From Betaproteobacteria bacterium (lineage in GTDB: Bacteria > Pseudomonadota > Gammaproteobacteria > Burkholderiales > Burkholderiaceae_C), in the NCBI GenBank assembly GCA_013289985.1, contig JABCYW010000063.1, forward strand, positions 1 through 32,277: DNA of 32,277 nt, given 5' to 3'. Made by a program: the position numbers and the translations under genes. Below are positions 6,601 through 15,954 of this stretch, in pieces; position 1 is the first letter of the stretch; every line of letters starts with the position of its first letter. The notes beneath the pieces were generated by a model. It did no database searches. It saw nothing but the letters and a program-made list of their open reading frames with translations, and had not been told where the DNA came from.

Positions 6601-9600
6601 TCAGTCGTAGACGACCTGGGGCGTCTGAGCCGGCATGATCTGCTTCCAGCGCGCCAGCGCGTCGTCGCTGGGCCAGAAGCGGCCCTGGTCGCCCAGATCG
6701 AGCTCCGCCGCCGCGCCCTCGGTGCGCACCTTGATGCGCACGCCCAGGCCGTGGATGGAGTCGCCGTGCTCGTCGCTGGTCCGCCGGGCCGGCCATTGCC
6801 TGACCAGCTCGGTCAAGGGCACGATGTCGCCGTTGACCTGCACCGACAGGTAGCGGCCGAAGCGCGCACGCGCGGCCGCCAGGTCCCACACCTGGGTGAC
6901 GTTCAGGCGCAGGCCGCCGCTGAAACGGTCGGGTTGCACCTTGCCCTGCACGACCACGAATTCGTCGTCGCGCAACGCGTCGCGGTTGGCGTCGAGGATG
7001 CTCTCGTTGGCCACCGCCTCGATGGCCTCGGAGCGGTCGTCCACCTTGAAGATGGCAACGCGGCCCCGCTGGCCGTTGATGACGCGCAGGTCGCTCACGA
7101 TGCCGCACAGGATCTGCGGCTCGCGAGAATCGATCAGGTCGGCGATGCGGCGCTTGCAGAACTTGCGGACCTCGGGCTCGTACTGGTCGAACATGTGGCC
7201 CGACAGGTAGAAGCCGATGGCGGTCTTCTCCAGCGTGAGCCGCTCGCGGATGCTCCAGGGCTCCACCTGCACCAGCGCCGGCTCCTGCGTGGACGCGCCG
7301 TGCTCGTCGGCGCCGCCGAAGTCGAACAGGCCCGACTGCTGTGCGTGCGCGGCCTGGGCATCGGCCCACTCGAAGGCCAGGCCCACGCTGGCCAGCGTGC
7401 AGGCGCGGTCGGGATGCAGCTGGTCGAAGCTGCCGGCCTTGACCAGCGCGTCGACCACGCGCTTGTTGACGCGCGAGCGGTCGACCCGCTTGGCGAAGTC
7501 GAAAAGGCTGGCGAACGGCCGCGCCGTGTCGCTCTGCTCGGTGCGCCCCTCCCGTGCCGCGACGATGGCCTCCACCGCGCCCTGCCCGGTGCCCTTGACG
7601 GCGCCCAGGCCGTAGTGGATCAGCTTGTCGCCCGCCCTGCCCGGCGCCGGCTCGAAGCGGTGCACGCAGACGTTGACGTCGGGCGGCGTGAACGTGATGC
7701 CGAACTGCCTGGCATCGGCGAGCAGCACCTTCAGCTTCTCGCTGTCGCCCATTTCGATGGTCATGTTGGCGGCGTAGAACTCCGCCGGGCAATGCGCCTT
7801 CAGCCAGGCCGTGTGGTAGGACAGCAGCGCGTAGGCGGCGGCGTGCGACTTGTTGAAGCCGTAGCCCGCGAACTTCTCCATCAGGTCGAAGATCTCGTCG
7901 GCCTCGGCGGGCCCGATCTTGTTGGCGGCGGCACCCTCGCGGAAGATCTCGCGGTGCTTGGCCATCTCCTCGGCCTTCTTCTTGCCCATCGCGCGGCGCA
8001 GCATGTCGGCGCCGCCCAGCGAGTAGCCGCCCAGCACCTGGGCGGTCTGCATCACCTGCTCCTGGTAGACCATGATGCCGTAGGTCTCGGACAGCACCGG
8101 CTCCACCAGCGGATGCGGGTACTCCACGGTCTCCTTGCCGTGCTTGCGCGCGACGAAGGTGGGGATCAGGTCCATCGGGCCCGGACGGTACAGGGCCACC
8201 AGCGCGATGAGGTCGCCGAAGCGGCTGGGCTTGGCGTCGCGCAGCATGCCCTGCATGCCGCGCGATTCGAACTGGAACACCGACTCGGTGAGGCCGTCGG
8301 AGAACAGGCGGTAGACCTTCGGGTCGTCGAGCGGCAGCGCCTCGTAGTTGAAGCCGGCGCGCTCGGGCCGGCGCGCGAGGATGAAGTCCTTCGCGAGCTC
8401 GAGGATGGTGAGCGTGGCCAGGCCCAGGAAGTCGAACTTCACCAGGCCGATGGCCTCCACGTCGTCCTTGTCGAACTGGCTGACCGCGGAGTCGCTGCCG
8501 GGCTGCTGGTACAGCGGGCAGAAGTCGGTGATCTTGCCCGGCGCGATGAGCACGCCGCCGGCGTGCATGCCGATGTTGCGCACGATGCCTTCCACGCGCG
8601 TGGCCAGCGCCAGCAGCTCGGCCACCTCTTCCTCGGCGGCCTCGCGCTGGTCGATCTCGGGCGCCTCCTTGCGTGCGTAGACGATGCCCGGATCGGGATC
8701 CGCGGGCACCTTGGCCAGCGTCACCGTCTTGCCCGGCGGCGCCACGATGAGCTTGGCGATGGAATCGACATGGCCGTAGCCCATGCCCAGCACGCGGCCG
8801 ATGTCGCGCAACGCCGCCTTGGCCGCCATCGTGCCGAAGGTGGCGATCTGGCTGACGGCCGCGCGGCCGTACTTGTCCTTCACGTACTCGATGACGCGGT
8901 CGCGGTTGCCCTGGCAGAAGTCGATGTCGAAGTCGGGCATCGAGACGCGTTCCGGGTTCAGGAAGCGTTCGAACAGCAGCTTGTATTCGAGCGGGTCGAG
9001 GTCGGTGATCTTGAGCGCGTAGGCCACCAACGAACCGGCGCCGGAGCCGCGGCCCGGGCCCACGGGGCAGCCGTTGTTCTTGGCCCAGCGGATGAAGTCG
9101 GACACGATCAGGAAGTAGCCGGGGAAGCCCATGTTCAGGATCGTGTTGATCTCGAACTCGAGGCGCTCCACGTACTCGGGGCGCTTCGCGTCGCGCCTGG
9201 CCGCATCGGGGAACAGGTGCAGCAGGCGTTCCTCCAGCCCTTCGAACGAGAGCTGGCGGAAGTAGTCGCCCATGGGCATGGCGCTGCCGTCTTCCAGCAC
9301 GGGCGTGGGGAAGTCGGGCAGGTAGTTCTTGCCCATGGCCAGCGTGAGGTTGCAGCGGCGCGCGATCTCCACCGAATTGGCGATGGCCGACGGGATGTCG
9401 GCGAACAGCGCCTCCATCTGGGCCTGGGTCTTGAAGTACTGCTCGCGCGTGAAGCGCTTGACGCGGCGGGGGTTGGACAGCGTCTCGCCCTCGGCGATGC
9501 ACACGCGGGCCTCGTGGGCGTCGAAGTCGTCCGGCTCGAGGAACTGCACCGGGTGCGTGGCCACGACGGGCAACTGCAGCCGGGCCGCCAGCGGCACCGT

Positions 9601-10149
9601 GGCGCGCACGTGCGCCTCGTGCGTGGCCAGGCCCGCGCGCTGGAGCTCGAGATAGAAGCGGCCCGGGAAGATGCGCGCCAGCTCGCGCGCCGCGGCCTCG
9701 GCGCGCGCGGTGTCGCCGCCCAGCAGGGCCTGCCCCACCGCGCCGAGGTCGGCGCCGGACAGCGCGACCAGCCCGCCGCCCAGCTCTTCCAGCCAGTCCC
9801 AGCGCACCCAGGCCTGGGCACGCTGCACGTTCTTCGTCCAGCTGCGGCCCAGCAGCTCGGACAGGTTCAGGTAGCCCTGCTTGTCCTGCACCAGCAGCGC
9901 CAGGCGCGTGGGCACGCGGTCGGCCGCGTCGGGCAGCGGATCCATCCACACGTCGACGCCGATGATGGGCTTGACGCCCTTGCCGCGGCAGGCCTTGTAG
10001 AACTTGATGGCCCCGAACAGGTTGGACAGGTCGGTGATGCCCAGCGCCACCTGCCCGTCGGCCTTGGCCGCCGGCGCCACGTCGTCGATGCGAAGGGTGC
10101 CGTCGACGACGGAGAACTCGGTGTGGGTGCGCAGGTGAACGAAAGCCAT
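6601..10149 (-). CDS. dnaE: DNA polymerase III subunit alpha
   Basis: The product is 1182 residues, the usual DnaE length. It is the polymerase of the replicative holoenzyme, adding nucleotides at the chromosomal fork with the beta clamp and epsilon proofreader. The N-terminal PHP domain starts at FVHLRTHTEFSVVDG. The family-C polymerase core shows GPGRGSGAGSLVAYAL, MPDFDIDFCQGNRD (catalytic D408 and D410) and LVKFDFLGLATLT (third catalytic aspartate near D573). Further hallmarks are SVFQFESRGMQGML, ALYRPGPMD, MVYQEQVMQ and GYGFNKSHAAAYA. A C-terminal OB-fold region and QSGLFDF (internal clamp-binding-like segment) follow. The ATG at 10149 is the conserved start. It is the E. coli-type dnaE1, not the ImuC/DnaE2 error-prone form. 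It stands alone between an orphan kinase and the secreted protein. Confidence 0.97.
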   Translation of the reverse strand: MAFVHLRTHTEFSVVDGTLRIDDVAPAAKADGQVALGITDLSNLFGAIKFYKACRGKGVKPIIGVDVWMDPLPDAADRVPTRLALLVQDKQGYLNLSELLGRSWTKNVQRAQAWVRWDWLEELGGGLVALSGADLGAVGQALLGGDTARAEAAARELARIFPGRFYLELQRAGLATHEAHVRATVPLAARLQLPVVATHPVQFLEPDDFDAHEARVCIAEGETLSNPRRVKRFTREQYFKTQAQMEALFADIPSAIANSVEIARRCNLTLAMGKNYLPDFPTPVLEDGSAMPMGDYFRQLSFEGLEERLLHLFPDAARRDAKRPEYVERLEFEINTILNMGFPGYFLIVSDFIRWAKNNGCPVGPGRGSGAGSLVAYALKITDLDPLEYKLLFERFLNPERVSMPDFDIDFCQGNRDRVIEYVKDKYGRAAVSQIATFGTMAAKAALRDIGRVLGMGYGHVDSIAKLIVAPPGKTVTLAKVPADPDPGIVYARKEAPEIDQREAAEEEVAELLALATRVEGIVRNIGMHAGGVLIAPGKITDFCPLYQQPGSDSAVSQFDKDDVEAIGLVKFDFLGLATLTILELAKDFILARRPERAGFNYEALPLDDPKVYRLFSDGLTESVFQFESRGMQGMLRDAKPSRFGDLIALVALYRPGPMDLIPTFVARKHGKETVEYPHPLVEPVLSETYGIMVYQEQVMQTAQVLGGYSLGGADMLRRAMGKKKAEEMAKHREIFREGAAANKIGPAEADEIFDLMEKFAGYGFNKSHAAAYALLSYHTAWLKAHCPAEFYAANMTIEMGDSEKLKVLLADARQFGITFTPPDVNVCVHRFEPAPGRAGDKLIHYGLGAVKGTGQGAVEAIVAAREGRTEQSDTARPFASLFDFAKRVDRSRVNKRVVDALVKAGSFDQLHPDRACTLASVGLAFEWADAQAAHAQQSGLFDFGGADEHGASTQEPALVQVEPWSIRERLTLEKTAIGFYLSGHMFDQYEPEVRKFCKRRIADLIDSREPQILCGIVSDLRVINGQRGRVAIFKVDDRSEAIEAVANESILDANRDALRDDEFVVVQGKVQPDRFSGGLRLNVTQVWDLAAARARFGRYLSVQVNGDIVPLTELVRQWPARRTSDEHGDSIHGLGVRIKVRTEGAAAELDLGDQGRFWPSDDALARWKQIMPAQTPQVVYD

Positions 10150-10155
10150 GCCTCG

Positions 10156-10184
10156 ATTGTAGGGAGCCTGCTCCCGGCCGCCCG
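10156..10184 (-). promoter_or_regulatory. Candidate dnaE promoter with inverted repeat in the spacer
   Basis: On the minus strand TACAAT (10161-10156) is a good -10 hexamer only six bases from the dnaE ATG, so the transcript would be nearly leaderless. Immediately upstream is a perfect inverted repeat GGGAGC-CT-GCTCCC (10162-10175), filling the spacer. No clear -35 is seen at 17 bases, so the site may need an activator or may be bound by a repressor. Confidence 0.4.
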
Positions 10185-10226
10185 GCGCGGAAGGTGAGGT
10201 TTTCGGCGACCCGATGTGCTAGGGCC

Positions 10227-11534
10227 TCAGGTCTCGTAGCGCAGCGGCAGCAGGATCGTGAATCGCGTTCCGCGACCGCGCTGCGTGTCGATCTCCATCG
10301 TCGCGTCGAGCAAGGTGCACAGGCGCTTGACGATCGACAGGCCGATGCCTTCGCCACCGGTCCGCCGTCCCGCGCCGCTCTCGGACGGCGCGATCGGGGC
10401 GTCGGCCTGGGCGACGTGGATCACCTCGCCGTCGCGGTCCGCCTGCGCCACGTCGCTCGCCTGCACCGAGGCGGCGCTGAGCGCGCCCGCGATGGGGGTG
10501 GCCGGGCCGAGCCGCAGACCCGGGCCGCTGTCCTCCACGTCGAGGAACCAGCGCGGCGCGTCCGGCCGCGGGTCGTGTCCCCATCGCAGGGTCACGCCGC
10601 CCTGGTGCGTGTAGCGCAGCGCATTGAGCAACAGGTTGGCCACGATGCGCCGCACCTTCGTGGCGTCGCCCTCGACCGGGAACTCGCCGGGCCCGTCCAG
10701 CTTCAGGTACAGGCCGCGATCCTGCGCCAGGCTCTCCATCGCGGCAGCCAGGTCGTGCATCAGCCGGCCGACGTCGAAGGGCGCGACGGCGCGGACCTCC
10801 TGCCCGCCCTGCAGGCGCGCCAGGCTCGTCACGTCCTCGAGCAGGTTGTGCAGCGCCCGCACGTTGCGCTCCAGCGAAGCCAGGAACCGCTCCCGCTGGT
10901 CGGCCATGCCCGCCGGCGCCGTCAGGCCCTGCGTGACCAGGCTGACGACGCTCAGGTTGCCGCGCAGGTCGTGCGCGGCCTGCTGCCACAGCGCCGCGCG
11001 TTGCGACTCGAGCGCCTGCAACGATTCGAGCGCGTGTTCCAGTTCATGGATGTGGCCGGCCGATTCGAGCTGCTGCAGCTTGAAGAACTGCTCGACGCTG
11101 GAGCTCGTGGCCACGCCGTAGAGCGCCGCCCAGCGGCGGTGCACCTCGCTCGACAGGTCCTGGCCCTCGAGGCCCGGCTCGGCGGCGCAGCGATCGATCT
11201 CGGCCACCACGGTCTGGTTGAGCCGGCCGAGCTCGCGCACGACTTCCGCCAGGTCGAAGCCCTGTTGCCATCGGTGCAGGCCGTGCGCGGCCGCGTCGCC
11301 GGCCTGGACGTCCTCGGCCGCCTCCCGCTGCACGGTGCCGGCGACGCACAGCCGGGCCTCGAAATCCTGCAGCAACGCGGTGAGGTGATCGTGCAACTGC
11401 GCGAGCGGCAGCGACGCGCCCGTGAGCAGCCGAGGATCGGCCGTCACCCGCGCCGTCCAGTTGACCAGGATGTCGCCGCGGCGTTCGGCAAGCCGCTCCC
11501 CGAAGGCCTTCAGACGTTCACGCAACAGAGGCAT
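10227..11534 (-). CDS. Soluble sensor histidine kinase (RsbRD-type N-terminus), orphan
   Basis: The product is 435 residues with no transmembrane segment. The first 100 residues (RERLKAFGERLAERR, ILVNWTARVTADPRLLTG, LHDHLTALLQDFE) resemble the RsbRD N-terminal regulatory domain. A coiled region (HIHELEHALESLQALESQR) leads into the H-box AAHDLRGNLSVV with phospho-acceptor H188. The ATPase domain has an N-box NLLLNALRYT, G1 DSGPGL and G2 GEGIGLSIV. Between G1 and G2 lie about 50 residues without a recognisable F-box, longer than the usual ATP lid. No response regulator is next to it, so it should phosphorylate a partner coded elsewhere. The ATG at 11534 was preferred; TTG 11540 is two codons longer. 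The signal is unknown. Confidence 0.82.
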   Translation of the reverse strand: MPLLRERLKAFGERLAERRGDILVNWTARVTADPRLLTGASLPLAQLHDHLTALLQDFEARLCVAGTVQREAAEDVQAGDAAAHGLHRWQQGFDLAEVVRELGRLNQTVVAEIDRCAAEPGLEGQDLSSEVHRRWAALYGVATSSSVEQFFKLQQLESAGHIHELEHALESLQALESQRAALWQQAAHDLRGNLSVVSLVTQGLTAPAGMADQRERFLASLERNVRALHNLLEDVTSLARLQGGQEVRAVAPFDVGRLMHDLAAAMESLAQDRGLYLKLDGPGEFPVEGDATKVRRIVANLLLNALRYTHQGGVTLRWGHDPRPDAPRWFLDVEDSGPGLRLGPATPIAGALSAASVQASDVAQADRDGEVIHVAQADAPIAPSESGAGRRTGGEGIGLSIVKRLCTLLDATMEIDTQRGRGTRFTILLPLRYET

Positions 11535-11748
11535 CTTCAAACCATCGAGACAGGTCAGCCGGGGTCCGGGCCGACCACCCGGACAAGTGCCGAAGATACC
11601 CGACTATCGAATCCTGGAGGCGAAGGGTTCATCCCGAGGTTTTCTGGCCTCGCCGCGGCGCAGGCGACCCGCCCGCACCCCGGATCCGGCCAGGCCTCAA
11701 AATACGCGACTGTGCGCCGGCCGCCACGTCCTCCGTCTTCCTGTTCCG

Positions 11749-12531
11749 ATGCCTTTCCTCAACATCTCCACCTACCGCTTCGTCGCCCTAGACGACCTGC
11801 CCGCGCTGCGCGACCGCCTCGAGGCCAGCGCCGAGCCCGCCGCCCTGAAGGGCACGATCCTGCTCGCCCACGAGGGCATCAACCTGTTCATGGCGGGCGA
11901 CGAGGCCGCGCTGCGCGGCTGGGTCGAGCACGCGCTGCGCGCCGAGCCGCCGCTGGCCGGCCTGCCCACCAAGGACAGCTTCAGCGACACGATGCCGTTC
12001 AGGCGCCTGAAGGTGAAGATCAAGAACGAGCTGATCCGCATGAACCACCCCACGATCCAGCCGCAGCAGGGCCGCGCCGACGCGGTGGATCCCGCCACGC
12101 TGGCTCGGTGGCTCGCGCAGGGCCACGACGACGCCGGCCGCGAGGTGGCGCTGCTGGACACCCGCAACGACTTCGAGGTGGATGCCGGCACCTTCGCGGG
12201 CACGCACGACTGGCGCATCGCGAAGTTCTCCGACTTCCCCGCCGCCTTCGACGCCCACCGCGCCGAGCTCGAGGGCAAGACCGTGGTCAGCTTCTGCACC
12301 GGCGGCATCCGTTGCGAGAAGGCGGCGCTGTACATGCGCGAGCGCGGCCTGCCCGGCGTGCTGCAGCTCGAGGGCGGCATCCTCGGCTACTTCGAGGCCA
12401 CACGGGGCGCGGCGCCAGGCTGGCGCGGCGAGTGCTTCGTGTTCGACGAGCGCCGCACCGTCGCCGCCGACCTGGCGCCGGGCGACCTGCCGCCGTGCGA
12501 GCGCCCCGTCGCCGTCACGGAGCCGCGCTGA
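11749..12531 (+). CDS. trhO: tRNA uridine(34) hydroxylase, rhodanese-type (UPF0176/YceA)
   Basis: The product is 260 residues. An N-terminal ferredoxin-like domain (FLNISTYRFVALDDLPALR, GTILLAHEGINLFMAG) is followed by MPFRRLKVKIKNELI and then a rhodanese domain (LLDTRNDFEVDAGTF). The active-site loop is SFCTGGIRCEKA with C183 in the rhodanese catalytic position and a second cysteine at C188. TrhO makes 5-hydroxyuridine at tRNA position 34 by an oxygen-dependent route, a precursor of cmo5U/mo5U. The ATG at 11749 is the conserved start; the ribosome-binding site is weak. The next gene starts one base after its stop, so the two form an operon. The 214-base gap to the divergent kinase gene holds no strong promoter that I can recognise. 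Confidence 0.93.
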   Translation: MPFLNISTYRFVALDDLPALRDRLEASAEPAALKGTILLAHEGINLFMAGDEAALRGWVEHALRAEPPLAGLPTKDSFSDTMPFRRLKVKIKNELIRMNHPTIQPQQGRADAVDPATLARWLAQGHDDAGREVALLDTRNDFEVDAGTFAGTHDWRIAKFSDFPAAFDAHRAELEGKTVVSFCTGGIRCEKAALYMRERGLPGVLQLEGGILGYFEATRGAAPGWRGECFVFDERRTVAADLAPGDLPPCERPVAVTEPR

Positions 12532-12532
12532 C

Positions 12533-13513
12533 ATGCAGGCCCTGGTTCGCGCGTTCGGGATCCTGCTGATGCTGACGGCGCTGGTCGTCACGCTCACGCA
12601 CGCGCCCGACCGCACGGTGGACAGCCTCGTCACCCGCTGGGCGCCGCCGCCGTCCGACTTCATGTACGTGAAGGGGCAGTTCGTGCACTTCCGCGACGAG
12701 GGCCCGAAGACCGACCCGACCCCGCTGGTGCTGATCCATGGCACCGCCGCCAGCCTGCACACCTGGCAGGGCTGGGCCGGCGACCTGCACGCCCGCAAGC
12801 GCGTGATCACCTTCGACCTGCCCGGCTTCGGCCTCACGGGCCCGTTCACGGGCGAGTACCCGCGCGACGACTACCGCGCCGACAACCTCGCCCGCTTCAC
12901 GCTCGACTTCCTCGACGCGCTGCACGTGCAGCGCTTTTCCATCGGCGGCAACTCGCTGGGCGGCGAGGTGGCCTGGCGCGTGGCCGCGATGGTGCCGGCG
13001 CGCGTGGTCAGCCTGATCCTCGTCGACGCCACCGGCTACGCCTTCGTGCCCGAGCACATCCCTCTGGGCTTCCAGGTGGCGCGCATCCCCGTGATCAACC
13101 GCGTCAGCGAGTTCCTCACCCCGCGCAGCGTGGTGGAGGACAGCGTCAGGGACGTCTACGGCGACCCGTCGCGCGTCACGGGCGCGCTGGTCGACCGCTA
13201 CTTCGAGATGCTCACGCGCGAGGGCAACCGGCGCGCGCTGAACCTGCGCCTGCGGCAGATGGCCACCGACCTCGCGCCCGAGCGCATCCGCACGCTCGGG
13301 CTGCCCACGCTGATCCTGTGGGGCGCCCAGGATCGCCTGGTGCCGCCGGCCAACGCGCAGCGCTTCCACGCCGACATCGCCGGCAGCCAGCTGGTGGTGT
13401 TCCCCGGACTCGGCCACGTGCCGCAGGAAGAGGACGCGCAGGCGAGCGTGGCGCCGGTGCGCGCGTTCCTCGGGCTGGACGCGCCGGTGGCCACGTCGGC
13501 CGCCGCGCGCTGA
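12533..13513 (+). CDS. Alpha/beta-fold hydrolase, membrane-anchored
   Basis: The product is 326 residues. Residues 6-22 ([19 protein letters not shown]) are an uncleaved anchor or signal peptide, so the enzyme probably faces the periplasm. The hydrolase core has [16 protein letters not shown] (oxyanion HG), the nucleophile elbow G-N-S141-L-G-G, the acid D267 in WGAQDRL and the base H295 in GLGHVPQEE. The triad is complete, as in C-C bond hydrolases, haloperoxidase-like and esterase members. The start is one base after the trhO stop. The cap region ([22 protein letters not shown]) is typical of a group of Burkholderiales hydrolases of unknown substrate. A link to the upstream tRNA modification is not evident; the operon may be one of convenience. 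Confidence 0.85.
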   Translation: MQALVRAFGILLMLTALVVTLTHAPDRTVDSLVTRWAPPPSDFMYVKGQFVHFRDEGPKTDPTPLVLIHGTAASLHTWQGWAGDLHARKRVITFDLPGFGLTGPFTGEYPRDDYRADNLARFTLDFLDALHVQRFSIGGNSLGGEVAWRVAAMVPARVVSLILVDATGYAFVPEHIPLGFQVARIPVINRVSEFLTPRSVVEDSVRDVYGDPSRVTGALVDRYFEMLTREGNRRALNLRLRQMATDLAPERIRTLGLPTLILWGAQDRLVPPANAQRFHADIAGSQLVVFPGLGHVPQEEDAQASVAPVRAFLGLDAPVATSAAAR

Positions 13514-13578
13514 TCCCGCCGGCGCGGCGTCGCGGACGCCGCCAGACCGCACACCCCGAAAGCCCGACAATCGCCCCC

Positions 13579-14580
13579 ATGACCCTCGACCGCCGCTTCG
13601 CCCTCACCCCCGAGGCGCTCACGATGATGGACACGATCGCGCGCACCGGCAGCTTCGCCGCGGCCGCGCGCGAGCTCGGCAAGGTGCCGTCCGCCCTCAC
13701 CTACAGCGTGCGCCAGCTGGAGGACGCGCTGGACGTGCTGCTGTTCGACCGCAGCTCGCGCCAGGCCCGGCTCACCGCGGCCGGCACCGAGCTGCTCAAC
13801 GAGGGCCGCCGGCTGCTGGCCGAGATGGACGCCGTCGCCAACCGCGTGCACCGCGTGTCCACCGGCTGGGAGACGCAGCTGACCATCGCCGCCGACGCCG
13901 TCGTGTCGCGCCAGACGCTGTTCGAGCTGTGCGAGGCGTTCTATGCGCTGCGCCCGCCCGAGCTGCGCGACGGCGCCGGCCCGGGCACGCGGCTGCGCCT
14001 GCGCACCGAGGTGCTGGCCGGCACCGTGGAGGCGCTGATGCTGGGCACGGCCGACCTCGCCATCGGCCTGCCCGCCGACACCCTGGCGCCCGCGGGCATC
14101 GAGATCCACCCGCTCGGCGAGGCGCCGTTCGTCTACGTCGTGGCGCCGCATCACCCGCTGGCCGGCGCGGAGGAGCCGCTCACCGATGCCGTGATGAAGC
14201 AGCACCGTGGCGTGGCCGTGGCCGACTCCGCGCAGCGCCTGTCGCCCATCACCGTCAACATCCAGCCCGGCCAGGACGTGCTCACCGTCAGCAGCATGCA
14301 GGCCAAGCTCGAGGCGCAGATGATGGGCCTGGGCGTGGGCTTCCTGCCCGAGGTGCTGGTGCGCGAGCACGTGGCCGCCGGCCGCCTCGTCGTCAAGCGG
14401 GTGGCCCGCCAGCGCATGACGGCCCCGCTGTCGTACGGCTGGCGCAGCGCCGCGGCGCCGCAGCCGCAGAAGGCGCCGCAGGGGCTGGCGCTGCAATGGT
14501 GGCTGCAGCAGCTGGAGAGTCCCACCACGCGCTCCGCCTTGCTGCTGCGCGGCGGCCCGTGCCCGCCAGCCGGCAAATGA
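13579..14580 (+). CDS. LysR-family transcriptional regulator
   Basis: The product is 333 residues. The N-terminal winged helix-turn-helix is clear: [46 protein letters not shown], with the usual LysR linker after it. The C-terminal part is an effector-binding periplasmic-binding-like domain ([57 protein letters not shown]). The family binds DNA as tetramers and often regulates a divergent gene, but here the upstream neighbour is codirectional. Its 3' end overlaps the gluQ start as ATGA, so the regulator and gluQ are cotranscribed. The start ATG at 13579 is the family position. The effector and targets are unknown. Confidence 0.92.
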   Translation: MTLDRRFALTPEALTMMDTIARTGSFAAAARELGKVPSALTYSVRQLEDALDVLLFDRSSRQARLTAAGTELLNEGRRLLAEMDAVANRVHRVSTGWETQLTIAADAVVSRQTLFELCEAFYALRPPELRDGAGPGTRLRLRTEVLAGTVEALMLGTADLAIGLPADTLAPAGIEIHPLGEAPFVYVVAPHHPLAGAEEPLTDAVMKQHRGVAVADSAQRLSPITVNIQPGQDVLTVSSMQAKLEAQMMGLGVGFLPEVLVREHVAAGRLVVKRVARQRMTAPLSYGWRSAAAPQPQKAPQGLALQWWLQQLESPTTRSALLLRGGPCPPAGK

Positions 14581-15950
14581 ACTACGTCGGGCGTTTCGCG
14601 CCATCGCCCACCGGCCTGCTGCACGCCGGCTCGCTGGTGGCCGCGCTGGCCAGCTGGCTCGACGCGCGCGCCCACGGCGGCACCTGGCTGGTGCGCATCG
14701 AGAACGTCGACACGCCGCGCTGCGTGCCCGACGCCGACACGGGCATCCTCGCGCAGCTGCAGGCGCTGGGCCTGGTGCCCGACGCGCCGCCCACCTGGCA
14801 ATCGCGCCGTGGCGACCGCTACGAGGCCGCGCTGGCGCAGCTCAGGCGCAGCGGCTGGGCCTATCCGTGCACCTGCTCGCGCTCGGACATCGCGGCCGCG
14901 CTCGCGCGCGCGGGCGTCCCGCACGTCGCGCACGTGGAGCGGGTCTATCCCGGCACCTGCCGCCCGCCCACGTTCGTCTCCACCGACGGCGAGCCTGACA
15001 TCCCGTTCAAGCGGACACCGGCGTGGCGCCTGCGCACGCGCACGCCCGCGGGCGGGGACGTCGTCATCGCCTGGCACGACCGCCTGCTGGGCGACCAGCG
15101 CCAGGACGTGACGGCCACCGTCGGCGATTTCGTCCTGAAGCGCGCCGACGGCCTGTGGGCCTACCAGCTCGCCGTGGTGGTGGACGACGCCGCGCAAGGC
15201 GTCACCGACGTCGTGCGCGGCGCGGACCTGGCCGACAACACCGCGCGCCAGATCCACCTGCAGCACGTCCTCGGCCTGCCCACGCCGCGCTACCTCCACA
15301 CGCCATTGGTGCTGGCGGACGACGGCCAGAAGCTGTCCAAGCAGACCGGCGCGCGGGCGCTGGCGCTGCGCAGCGACGTCGAGGCCGTGCACGCGCTGCG
15401 CCGCGCCGCCCGCGTGCTGGGCCTGCCGGCCGCGCTGCACGACGGCAGCGACCTGTGCGAGACCCCGGCCCGCTGGCTCGCCAGGGCCGTGCCGGCCTGG
15501 GCCGAACGGCTGCGCGCGGTCGGTGGCATGATGCCCTCCTTCGCGACGCCCGCGGCGTCATCTCCCCTCCTCAACCAGAGCGATTCCAGCATGACCACCA
15601 CCCCCTCCGGCCTGCAATACGAAGACACCAAGGTCGGCGACGGCCCCGTCGCCAAATCCGGCCAGTCCGTCACGGTGCACTACACCGGCTGGCTGTCCGA
15701 CCCGTCGGCCTCCAACGGCCGCGGCAAGAAGTTCGACTCCAGCAAGGACCGCGGCCAACCCTTCGTGTTCGGCCTCGACCAGGGCATGGTCATCAAGGGC
15801 TGGGACGAGGGCGTGCAGGGCATGGCCGCCGGCGGCACGCGCGTGCTGACCATCCCCGCGGAACTGGGCTACGGCGCGCGCGGCGCGGGCGGCGTCATTC
15901 CGCCCAACGCGACGCTGGTGTTCGAGGTGGACCTGATCTCGTCGAAGTAA
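14577..15950 (+). CDS. gluQ: Glutamyl-Q tRNA(Asp) synthetase, reading frame continuous into FKBP
   Basis: Residues 1-310 are Glu[20 protein letters not shown] holds the HIGH-like H16-A-G-S motif. A zinc site is C98-X-C100 with Y124 and C128 (VYPGTC), and K252-L-S-K255-Q is the KMSKS counterpart. The enzyme activates glutamate without tRNA and attaches it to queuosine-34 of tRNA(Asp). No stop codon follows: the frame continues through a 28-residue Ser/Pro-rich linker (starting [12 protein letters not shown]) straight into the FKBP gene and stops at 15950, giving 457 residues. The GluQ part alone has the normal length of about 300. Either stop-codon loss produced a bifunctional protein, or FKBP is made mainly from its own ATG at 15591. 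The start overlaps the LysR stop (ATGA). Confidence 0.88.
   Translation: MNYVGRFAPSPTGLLHAGSLVAALASWLDARAHGGTWLVRIENVDTPRCVPDADTGILAQLQALGLVPDAPPTWQSRRGDRYEAALAQLRRSGWAYPCTCSRSDIAAALARAGVPHVAHVERVYPGTCRPPTFVSTDGEPDIPFKRTPAWRLRTRTPAGGDVVIAWHDRLLGDQRQDVTATVGDFVLKRADGLWAYQLAVVVDDAAQGVTDVVRGADLADNTARQIHLQHVLGLPTPRYLHTPLVLADDGQKLSKQTGARALALRSDVEAVHALRRAARVLGLPAALHDGSDLCETPARWLARAVPAWAERLRAVGGMMPSFATPAASSPLLNQSDSSMTTTPSGLQYEDTKVGDGPVAKSGQSVTVHYTGWLSDPSASNGRGKKFDSSKDRGQPFVFGLDQGMVIKGWDEGVQGMAAGGTRVLTIPAELGYGARGAGGVIPPNATLVFEVDLISSK
15591..15950 (+). CDS. FKBP-type peptidyl-prolyl cis-trans isomerase (internal start in the gluQ frame)
   Basis: The product from ATG 15591 is 119 residues, the normal size of small cytoplasmic Burkholderiales FKBPs. 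Family features are [22 protein letters not shown], the active-site aspartate segment [40 protein letters not shown] and [13 protein letters not shown]. It catalyses proline isomerisation in protein folding, probably in the cytosol since there is no signal peptide. The ATG is preceded by AGAG, a weak ribosome site. The preceding 85 bases are in frame with gluQ with no stop, so the protein may exist both alone and as a fusion tail. Its stop is four bases from the convergent NYN gene. Confidence 0.88.
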   Translation: MTTTPSGLQYEDTKVGDGPVAKSGQSVTVHYTGWLSDPSASNGRGKKFDSSKDRGQPFVFGLDQGMVIKGWDEGVQGMAAGGTRVLTIPAELGYGARGAGGVIPPNATLVFEVDLISSK

Positions 15951-15954
15951 GACG

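Noticed and set aside
6349-10197. 1282-codon open frame on the plus strand opposite dnaE
   Set aside because: It is the mirror of dnaE codons in high-GC DNA, low in complexity with no domain pattern, while the minus strand has a complete DNA polymerase.
6557-10357. 1266-codon minus-strand frame overlapping dnaE
   Set aside because: It is an Arg/Gly/Ala-rich off-frame translation of the same DNA and has no family features.
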